Shown piece by piece: positions 1 through 5,274 of a stretch of 5,274 nt of DNA (positions are counted from its first letter, which is position 1; each line of letters begins with the position of its first letter). Made by a program: the position numbers and the translations under genes. Source of the DNA: an uncultured beta proteobacterium (GTDB lineage Bacteria; Pseudomonadota; Gammaproteobacteria; Burkholderiales; Rhodocyclaceae); assembly GCA_903930395.1 (NCBI GenBank), contig CAIYYE010000251.1:1-5274 (forward strand), given 5' to 3'. The notes under the pieces are model-generated. The model was not told the origin of the DNA. It was given only the letters and a program-made list of their open reading frames with translations, and ran no database searches.

Positions 1-1099
1 CTGTATGGGAGCGGTAGTTGAACTCGGTGACGTTGCGCTTGCCGATCAGCGCCAGGAACTTCTTGTAGGCGCCGGGCTTCTCCGGCAGCGTCACGGCGAG
101 CACGGCCTCGCGCCGCTCGCCGACTTCGGCGCGCTCGGCGACGAAGCGCAGGCGGTCGAAGTTCATGTTGGCGCCGGACGAGATGGCGATCAGGTTCTTG
201 TCCTTCAACTTGTGCTGGCGGGCGTATTCCTTGGCCCCGGCGACGGCCAGCGCGCCGGCCGGTTCGAGAATCGAGCGGGTGTCCTCGAAAACGTCCTTGA
301 TGGCGGCGCAGATGGCGTCGGTGTCGACTAGGATGACTTCGTCGAGGTATTCCTTGCACAGGCGGAAGGTTTCTTCGCCGACGTATTTGACGGCGGTGCC
401 GTCGGCGAACAGCCCGACCTGCTCGAGACGGACGCGATGGCCCTTGGCCAGCGACTGTTTCATGGCATCGGCGTCGAAGGTTTCAACGCCGATGACCTTG
501 ATTTCCGGGCGCAGACGCTTGATGTAGGCCGCCACCCCGGCGGCCAGCCCGCCGCCGCCGATGGCGCAGAAGACAGCGGTGATCGGGCCATTGTGGCGCG
601 AGTGCTGGCGCAGGATTTCCATGGCGACGGTGCCCTGGCCGGCGATCACTTCGGGGTCGTCGAAGGGATGCACGAAGGTAAGCTTCTCGGTTTTTTCGAG
701 TTCGACGGCGTGGGCATACGCTTCGTCGAAGGAATCGCCATGCAGCACGACTTCGCCGCCACGCGAACGTACGGCATCGATCTTGATGCCCGGCGTCGAG
801 GTCGGCATGACGATGACGGCCCGGCAGCCCAGCTTTTTCGCCGACAGGGCGACGCCCTGGGCGTGGTTACCGGCCGAGGCGCAGATGACGCCCCGTTTCA
901 TTTTTTCGGCCGAGAGGCTGGCAATCTTGTTGTAGGCGCCGCGCAGCTTGAAGGAAAACACCGGCTGCATGTCTTCACGCTTCAGCATGATCTTGTTGCC
1001 GACCCGGGCGGAAAGGTTGCTGGCCAGGTCGAGCGGCGTTTCGATCGCCACATCGTAAACCTGTGCATTGAGAACTTTTTCGAGATAATCCGGGTGCAT
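1..1099 (-). CDS. ilvA: Threonine ammonia-lyase, biosynthetic (IlvA), 3' end missing
   Basis: This is the PLP-dependent cytoplasmic enzyme that deaminates L-threonine to 2-oxobutanoate, the first committed step of isoleucine synthesis. The reverse strand reads without interruption for 366 codons from ATG (1099-1097) to the left edge. Visible motifs are SFKLRGAYN at residues 49-57 with the expected PLP Schiff-base lysine K51, the substrate loop SAGNHAQG at 75-82, the phosphate-binding glycine loop GGGGL at 181-185, and SSGAN at 307-311, whose serine should contact the PLP ring nitrogen. From about residue 327 the ACT-like regulatory region begins ([15 protein letters not shown]), which in this family binds isoleucine and valine. 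Family members run to about 500 residues, so roughly the last 140 are outside the window. The regulatory region marks it as the biosynthetic rather than the short catabolic form. The N-terminus ([18 protein letters not shown]) is shorter than in E. coli and looks like betaproteobacterial IlvA. The Shine-Dalgarno sequence is weak. Confidence 0.96.
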   Translation of the reverse strand, partial: MHPDYLEKVLNAQVYDVAIETPLDLASNLSARVGNKIMLKREDMQPVFSFKLRGAYNKIASLSAEKMKRGVICASAGNHAQGVALSAKKLGCRAVIVMPTSTPGIKIDAVRSRGGEVVLHGDSFDEAYAHAVELEKTEKLTFVHPFDDPEVIAGQGTVAMEILRQHSRHNGPITAVFCAIGGGGLAAGVAAYIKRLRPEIKVIGVETFDADAMKQSLAKGHRVRLEQVGLFADGTAVKYVGEETFRLCKEYLDEVILVDTDAICAAIKDVFEDTRSILEPAGALAVAGAKEYARQHKLKDKNLIAISSGANMNFDRLRFVAERAEVGERREAVLAVTLPEKPGAYKKFLALIGKRNVTEFNYRSHT

Positions 1100-1120
1100 T
1101 GCGCGCAACTCATTCAGGCA

Positions 1121-1128
1121 AAAGGGAG
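1121..1128 (+). promoter_or_regulatory. Ribosome binding site deciding the yqaA-like start
   Basis: The purine run AAAGGGAG ends 9 nt before the GTG at 1138. It is the best Shine-Dalgarno match in the window and selects GTG 1138 over the in-frame TTG at 1099, which has no such site and would add 13 hydrophilic residues not expected in this family. Confidence 0.7.
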
Positions 1129-1157
1129 ATTCTACGGGTGGAGTGGCTAAACGTCAC
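1129..1157 (-). promoter_or_regulatory. Candidate sigma-70 promoter for ilvA
   Basis: On the minus strand a -10-like TAGAAT (1134-1129, five of six consensus bases) lies 17 bp downstream of a -35-like GTGACG (1157-1152, four of six). Transcription would start near 1122 and leave a leader of about 22 nt before the ilvA ATG. The site overlaps the GTG start and first codons of the divergent yqaA-like gene. No attenuator or leader peptide fits in so short a leader. This is a pattern match only. Confidence 0.42.
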
Positions 1158-1563
1158 GGCAGAAAGTGGGCTTTGGGGCCTGCTCGCCGCCAGTTTTCTC
1201 TCGGCCACGGTGCTGCCCGGTGGTTCGGAGGCGATTTTATGGGGTTTTCTCAAGCTGCATCCGGCTGAAATGTGGCCGGCATTGGCGCTGGCCACGGCGG
1301 GCAATACAGCCGGCGGCATGACCTCTTGGTGGTGCGGTCGCTACCTGCCGCGCTGGCAAAGGCTGGAAAGCCTGCCCTGGCGGGACCAATTGGAACGCTG
1401 GGGTAGCCCCGCCCTGCTCCTGGCCTGGTTGCCGCTGATTGGCGATGGCCTATGCGTGGTGGCCGGTTGGTTGCGTCTGCACTGGCTGCCCTGTTGTCTG
1501 TTCATGGCCCTTGGCAAGCTGGCCCGCTACTGGCTGGTCGCCCAAACTGTTGTGAGTTCCTGA
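1138..1563 (+). CDS. YqaA-family inner-membrane protein (DedA/VTT superfamily)
   Basis: A small hydrophobic protein of 141 residues starting at GTG, close to the length of E. coli YqaA (about 142). Recognisable blocks are [12 protein letters not shown] at residues 20-31, the GNTAGG turn at 55-60 followed by a GRYLPRW stretch at 67-73, and [16 protein letters not shown] at 98-113. The last resembles the DedA/VTT signature in which a re-entrant loop carries a conserved acidic residue (here D103) and an arginine (R113). Several membrane segments are evident (about 12-38, 45-66, 91-112 and 115-137). DedA proteins are linked to membrane homeostasis, and some flip lipid carriers or phospholipids; the YqaA branch has no settled function. 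The stop shares a base with the chrA start, so the two are almost certainly one operon. A weak -10-like GATAAT (1084-1089), with no good -35, lies inside ilvA upstream. Family assignment is firm; function is unknown. Confidence 0.88.
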   Translation: MEWLNVTAESGLWGLLAASFLSATVLPGGSEAILWGFLKLHPAEMWPALALATAGNTAGGMTSWWCGRYLPRWQRLESLPWRDQLERWGSPALLLAWLPLIGDGLCVVAGWLRLHWLPCCLFMALGKLARYWLVAQTVVSS

Positions 1564-2912
1564 TGCCCCAATCCATCCCGCCAACCGCTGTTTCATTCTG
1601 GGAAGCCTTCCGCTTCTGGCTCAAGCTCGGCTTTATCAGCTTTGGCGGCCCGGCCGGGCAGATTGCGATGATGCATCAGGAACTCGTCGAAAAGCGGCGC
1701 TGGCTGTCGGAAGGGCGTTTCCTGCATGCCCTTAATTTCTGCATGGTGCTACCCGGACCGGAGGCGCAGCAACTGGCGACCTACATCGGCTGGCTGATGC
1801 ACCGGACCTGGGGCGGTATCGTGGCCGGGGTCCTTTTCGTGCTGCCCTCGCTGTTCATCCTGATTGCCTTGTCGTGGATTTATGTTGCCTATGGCCATAC
1901 GACGCTGGTCGCCGGGCTGTTTTTCGGCATCAAGCCGGCGGTGACGGCCATCGTGCTGCACGCCGCCTGGCGCATCGGTTCGCGCGCCCTGAAAAACAAG
2001 CTGCTGTGGGCGATTGCCGGGGCTGCCTTCGTCGCGATTTTTGCTTTCGGCACACCCTTCCCGGCCATCGTTCTGGTCGCCGCACTGGCCGGATATATTG
2101 GCGGACGGTTCAAGCCGGATTGGTTCAAGGTCGGGGGCCAACATGGGCCAAGCGCCAAGACCTGGGGAGCGGCGATTATTGACGACGCGACGCCGACACC
2201 CCTGCATGCGCTGTTCCGCTGGTCGCGCCTGATGACGGTGGCGGTGATCGGCGCCCTGCTCTGGGCGCTGCCAATGGCGCTGCTGACGACGACGCTCGGT
2301 TGGGCGCACACCCTGACGCAAATGGGCTGGTTTTTCACCAAGGCCGCGCTGCTTACCTTCGGCGGCGCCTACGCCGTGCTGCCGTATGTTTACCAGGGGG
2401 CGGTGACGCACTATGGCTGGCTGACGCCGACCCAGATGATTGACGGTCTGGCCCTGGGCGAGACGACGCCGGGGCCATTGATCATGGTTGTTGCCTTCGT
2501 CGGCTTCATCGGCGGTTACCAGACGGCGCAGGTGCAGGCGCTGGTCGGGCCGGATTATCTTTTTCTGGGCGGCGCCCTGGCGGCCAGCCTGGTCACCTGG
2601 TTCACCTTTCTACCCAGTTTCGTGTTCATTTTGCTCGGCGGGCCCTTGGTCGAAACCACGCACGGCAAGCTGAAATTCACCGCACCGCTCACTGCGATCA
2701 CAGCCGCCGTGGTTGGCGTGATTCTCAGTCTGGCCCTGTTCTTTGCCCATCATGTGCTGTGGCCGCAAGGTTTTGCCGGCAGTTTTGAGCTGGTCTCGGC
2801 CATTATCGTGCTGCTCGCCGGGCTTGCCCTGTTTCGCTATCAGCAGAGCGTCATGCGGGTGATTGCCGCCGCGGCGCCGCTCGGGCTCTTGCTCAAGATG
2901 GGCGGCGTTTAA
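1563..2912 (+). CDS. chrA: ChrA-type chromate efflux transporter, long-chain form
   Basis: An inner-membrane transporter of 449 residues from the CHR superfamily. Characterised members export chromate, probably by anion/proton exchange, and confer chromate resistance. The two-domain long-chain architecture is visible as an internal duplication: FGGPAGQI at 27-34 is echoed by FGGAYAVLPYV at 266-276, and LPGPEAQQLATYIGW at 63-77 by GETTPGPLIMVV at 299-310. About ten or more hydrophobic segments occur, with a polar linker at about 185-218 between the halves. The start is ATG 1563, overlapping the TGA of the yqaA-like gene by one base (TGATG). Its own Shine-Dalgarno sequence is poor, so translational coupling is likely. 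An in-frame ATG at 1452 would add 37 residues inside the upstream gene and was rejected. No ChrB-type regulator or other chr gene is in view, so the true substrate and inducibility are open. Family assignment is firm. Confidence 0.95.
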   Translation: MPQSIPPTAVSFWEAFRFWLKLGFISFGGPAGQIAMMHQELVEKRRWLSEGRFLHALNFCMVLPGPEAQQLATYIGWLMHRTWGGIVAGVLFVLPSLFILIALSWIYVAYGHTTLVAGLFFGIKPAVTAIVLHAAWRIGSRALKNKLLWAIAGAAFVAIFAFGTPFPAIVLVAALAGYIGGRFKPDWFKVGGQHGPSAKTWGAAIIDDATPTPLHALFRWSRLMTVAVIGALLWALPMALLTTTLGWAHTLTQMGWFFTKAALLTFGGAYAVLPYVYQGAVTHYGWLTPTQMIDGLALGETTPGPLIMVVAFVGFIGGYQTAQVQALVGPDYLFLGGALAASLVTWFTFLPSFVFILLGGPLVETTHGKLKFTAPLTAITAAVVGVILSLALFFAHHVLWPQGFAGSFELVSAIIVLLAGLALFRYQQSVMRVIAAAAPLGLLLKMGGV

Positions 2913-3011
2913 GGAAGCTGAACCTTTGAGCATCGGTCCGCGTCTACCTGTCCCCGCGTCCTGCCCCGCAATACGCTAAAATTCACCTTTTGACGGACCC
3001 TGGCTGCTTCC
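2913..3011. other. Intergenic spacer between chrA and the flavoprotein gene
   Basis: A 99-bp non-coding stretch. I see no G+C-rich hairpin followed by a T run that would make a clear intrinsic terminator for chrA. A distant six-base inverted match (GGTCCG 2935-2940 and CGGACC 2994-2999) has a 53-nt loop and is not persuasive. The A+T-richer right half probably holds the promoter of the downstream gene. Confidence 0.6.
2977..2982 (+). promoter_or_regulatory. Possible -10 element for the DUF3683 flavoprotein gene
   Basis: TAAAAT (five of six bases to the -10 consensus) sits in the only A+T-rich patch upstream of the ATG at 3012. It would start a transcript near 2989 with a leader of about 23 nt. 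No good -35 hexamer lies 16-18 bp upstream, so an activator or another sigma factor may be needed, or the match is chance. The TTGACG at 2990-2995 resembles a -35 box but is too close to the start codon to serve this gene. Confidence 0.3.
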
Positions 3012-5274
3012 ATGACCGCCCGCCTGCGCGAAATACCCTACAACTACACCTCGTTTTCCGATCGCGAGATCGTTATCCGCCTGCTCGGCGCCGACAACTG
3101 GGCGGTGCTCGACGAGCTGCGTTCCGAGCGCGTCACCGGCCGTTCGGCGCGCATGCTTTACGAGGTGCTGGGCGACATCTGGGTCGTGCAGCGCAATCCC
3201 TACCTGGAAGACGACTTGCTCGACAATCGCGACCGTCGCGATGCGCTGGTCAATGCCCTGCACCATCGCCTGTCCGAAGTTGAAAAGCGTCGTGAGGCGA
3301 CGGAAGGTGAAGATCTGGAGCGGGCAGCCAAGGTCAAGCGCCTGGTCGATGCAGCGCGCAATGCGGTCAATCTGTTTGCCGAGCGCTTCGGCGAAACTTG
3401 GGATCTGCGCCGCAAGGTCACGCGCATCCTGAGCAAGCACACGCGCAAGGACAATATAGCTTTCGACGGCCTGGCCCGCGTTTCGCACGTCACCGATGCG
3501 ACCGACTGGCGGGTCGAATATCCCTTCGTCGTCCTCAATCCGGATACCGAAGAGGAAATCGGCCACCTCGTGCGCGGCTGTATCGAAGCCGGCCTGACCA
3601 TCATCGCCCGTGGCGGCGGTACCGGCTATACCGGCGGTGCCGTGCCGCTGACGCGTTACGCCGCGGTAATCAATACCGAAAAGCTGATCGATATCGGCCC
3701 GGTCGAGGAACTCGTGCTGGCTGGCCATGAAACGCCGTATGCGACCATCCGTACCGGCGCCGGCGTCGTCACCGACCGCGTTTCCGAAGCCGCTTCGCTG
3801 GCTGGCCGCGTTTTTGCCGTGGACCCGACTTCGGCCAGTGCCTCCTGCATCGGTGGCAACATCGCCATGAACGCCGGCGGCAAGAAGGCCGTGCTGTGGG
3901 GCACGGCGCTCGACAACCTGGCCTGGTGGAAGATGGTCGATCCGGACGGAAACTGGCTGGAAGTCGAACGCGTCAACCACAACTACGGCAAGATTCACGA
4001 GCAGGAAAACGTCGAATTTCGCCTCAAGCGTTTCGATCCCAGCGGCAAGAAGCTGCTTGGCGAGGAAATCCTCACCATGCCGGGCGCCGCCTGCCGCAAG
4101 ATCGGCCTGGGCAAGGACGTCACCGACAAGTTCCTCGGCGGCATTCCCGGCGTCCAGAAGGAAGGCACCGACGGCATCATCGTCGCCGCCCGCTGGGTCT
4201 TGCACAAGATGCCGCCGGTGGCGCGCACGGTCTGTCTCGAATTCTTCGGCCAGGTCCGCGAAGCGGTTCCCGCCATCGTTGAAATTACCGATTACTTCAA
4301 GCCGGGCGGTGCCGGGCATGCGGCCGGCGTCCAGCTCGCCGGGCTTGAGCATCTCGACGAGCGCTACGTCAAGGCGGTCGGTTATGCGACCAAGGCGAAG
4401 CGCCACGGGCGGCCGAAAATGGTGCTGATTGGCGATCTCGTCGGCCACGACGAAAACGCCGTCATGGCTGCGGCTTCAGAAGTCGTGCGCATGTGTAACC
4501 TGCGGGCAGCCGAGGGTTTCATCGCGGTCAATGCCGAAACGCGCAAGAAATTCTGGCTCGATCGTTCGCGCACGGCCGCCATTTCCCGTCACACCAATGC
4601 TTTCAAGCTCAATGAGGACGTCGTTATCCCGTTGCCGCGCATGGGTGACTACTGCGACGGCATCGAGCGCATCAACATCGAGCTGTCGACGCAGAACAAG
4701 CTGGCCTTGTGCGACGCGCTATCGAACTTCCTCAAGGGCGATCTGCCGCTGCATCGCGGCGATACGACGCTCGATACCGATGTGCTGATCGGCGACCGCC
4801 GGCAGGCGGCGCTCGATTACGTCGAGGCCGTTCGCCTGCGTTGGGAATGGCTGCTGGAAAACCTCGATCTGCCTCTGCCTGAAGCCGAAACGCGCTTCGC
4901 GGCGTATGGCGTGGTTGCGGGCGAACTGACTAACCGTGCCGAGAATCCGACCCTCTTCCACCGCCTGCAGGATTATTCCGTGCGCACGTCGTGGAAGCAG
5001 GAGCTGCATGCCCGGCTGGCGAAGATTTTCGACGGTGGCGTTTATCGCCCGATCATCGAACGCATCGAAGCCATCCACAAGGAAGTCCTGCGTGGCCGCG
5101 TCTTCGTCGCGCTGCACATGCATGCCGGCGACGGCAATGTGCATACCAATCTGCCGGTCAATTCCGACAATTACGAGATGCTGCAGACGGCCAACAAGGC
5201 GGTCGAACGCATCATGCATCTGGCTCGCGGCCTGGATGGCGTGATTTCGGGCGAGCACGGGATCGGCATCACCA
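3012..5274 (+). CDS. DUF3683-type FAD-linked 2-hydroxyacid dehydrogenase, 3' end missing
   Basis: An uninterrupted frame of 754 codons from ATG 3012 to the right edge. Residues 1 to about 140 ([20 protein letters not shown] onward) match the DUF3683-type N-terminal extension as I recall it and include a charged, likely helical stretch at about 78-130. Next comes the PCMH-type FAD domain: [11 protein letters not shown] at 200-210 for pyrophosphate binding and [19 protein letters not shown] at 272-290. Further on are DRSRTAA at 517-523 and [12 protein letters not shown] at 532-543, resembling the substrate-proximal region of this family. HAGDGNVH at 704-711 and SGEHGIG at 746-752 supply H704, H711 and E748, equivalent to the metal ligands in D-lactate and D-2-hydroxyglutarate dehydrogenases. 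Relatives continue into 4Fe-4S and cysteine-rich CCG (GlpC-like) domains and exceed 1,000 residues, so much is missing here. It probably oxidises a D-2-hydroxyacid and passes electrons to the respiratory chain; the substrate is unknown. The Shine-Dalgarno sequence is weak. Confidence 0.9.
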   Translation, partial: MTARLREIPYNYTSFSDREIVIRLLGADNWAVLDELRSERVTGRSARMLYEVLGDIWVVQRNPYLEDDLLDNRDRRDALVNALHHRLSEVEKRREATEGEDLERAAKVKRLVDAARNAVNLFAERFGETWDLRRKVTRILSKHTRKDNIAFDGLARVSHVTDATDWRVEYPFVVLNPDTEEEIGHLVRGCIEAGLTIIARGGGTGYTGGAVPLTRYAAVINTEKLIDIGPVEELVLAGHETPYATIRTGAGVVTDRVSEAASLAGRVFAVDPTSASASCIGGNIAMNAGGKKAVLWGTALDNLAWWKMVDPDGNWLEVERVNHNYGKIHEQENVEFRLKRFDPSGKKLLGEEILTMPGAACRKIGLGKDVTDKFLGGIPGVQKEGTDGIIVAARWVLHKMPPVARTVCLEFFGQVREAVPAIVEITDYFKPGGAGHAAGVQLAGLEHLDERYVKAVGYATKAKRHGRPKMVLIGDLVGHDENAVMAAASEVVRMCNLRAAEGFIAVNAETRKKFWLDRSRTAAISRHTNAFKLNEDVVIPLPRMGDYCDGIERINIELSTQNKLALCDALSNFLKGDLPLHRGDTTLDTDVLIGDRRQAALDYVEAVRLRWEWLLENLDLPLPEAETRFAAYGVVAGELTNRAENPTLFHRLQDYSVRTSWKQELHARLAKIFDGGVYRPIIERIEAIHKEVLRGRVFVALHMHAGDGNVHTNLPVNSDNYEMLQTANKAVERIMHLARGLDGVISGEHGIGIT

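Noticed and set aside
1099..1137. A TTG at 1099 as an alternative start for the yqaA-like gene.
   Set aside because: It has no ribosome binding site and would make the gene abut the ilvA start directly; GTG 1138 has a good AAAGGGAG at the right distance.
437..1150. A 237-codon plus-strand frame across the first part of ilvA.
   Set aside because: The minus-strand reading gives unmistakable IlvA motifs over the same interval; the plus-strand product is unfamiliar low-information sequence and has no credible start signal.
1452..1562. An in-frame upstream ATG that would lengthen ChrA by 37 residues.
   Set aside because: The added segment lies wholly inside the yqaA-like gene and does not resemble ChrA N-termini; ATG 1563 gives the family's usual N-terminus about ten residues before the conserved FWEAFRFWLKLGFISFGG region.
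1749..2411. A 220-codon minus-strand frame within chrA.
   Set aside because: It is rich in Arg, Gln and Gly with no domain, as expected for the antisense of a hydrophobic membrane protein gene in GC-rich DNA.
2935..2999. An inverted match GGTCCG/CGGACC as a possible terminator or operator.
   Set aside because: It is only six base pairs with a 53-nt loop and no T run, well within chance for this composition.
2976..4448. A 490-codon open frame on the minus strand, antisense to the flavoprotein gene.
   Set aside because: It is a shadow of a high-GC gene: the opposing frame carries recognisable FAD-domain motifs, while this translation has no recognisable domain and a biased composition rich in Ala, Asp and Gly.

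Overview
The window looks like ordinary chromosomal DNA from a GC-rich (clearly above 55% by eye) Betaproteobacterium. Rhodocyclales-type organisms such as Dechloromonas or Azonexus relatives are my best guess. That guess rests on the IlvA N-terminus, the YqaA-like and ChrA proteins, and a DUF3683-headed FAD oxidoreductase, a protein type I associate with that class. No database search was possible, so the taxonomy is inference.

Layout: (1) positions 1-1099, minus strand, hold the first 366 codons of ilvA, biosynthetic threonine ammonia-lyase; its C-terminal regulatory part lies beyond the left edge. (2) A 38-bp divergent gap separates ilvA from a plus-strand pair: a small YqaA-type membrane protein of the DedA/VTT superfamily (1138-1563), then a long-chain ChrA-type chromate transporter (1563-2912). 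The stop of the first and the start of the second share one base. (3) A 99-bp spacer with a possible promoter leads to a very large plus-strand flavoprotein gene (3012 to beyond 5274). It carries a DUF3683-like N-terminus, an FAD-binding fold and the metal-site motifs of the D-lactate / D-2-hydroxyglutarate dehydrogenase family. It is cut by the right edge after 754 codons.

Functionally these are three separate units: isoleucine biosynthesis, a two-gene membrane-protein operon (anion export plus a membrane protein of unknown role), and a respiratory-type 2-hydroxyacid dehydrogenase. I found no RNA gene, mobile element, CRISPR array, repeat family or strong terminator. I also found no convincing undescribed system; the most notable points are the tightly coupled yqaA-chrA pair, the compact divergent promoter region and the poorly characterised DUF3683 flavoprotein. 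About 97% of the window is coding.
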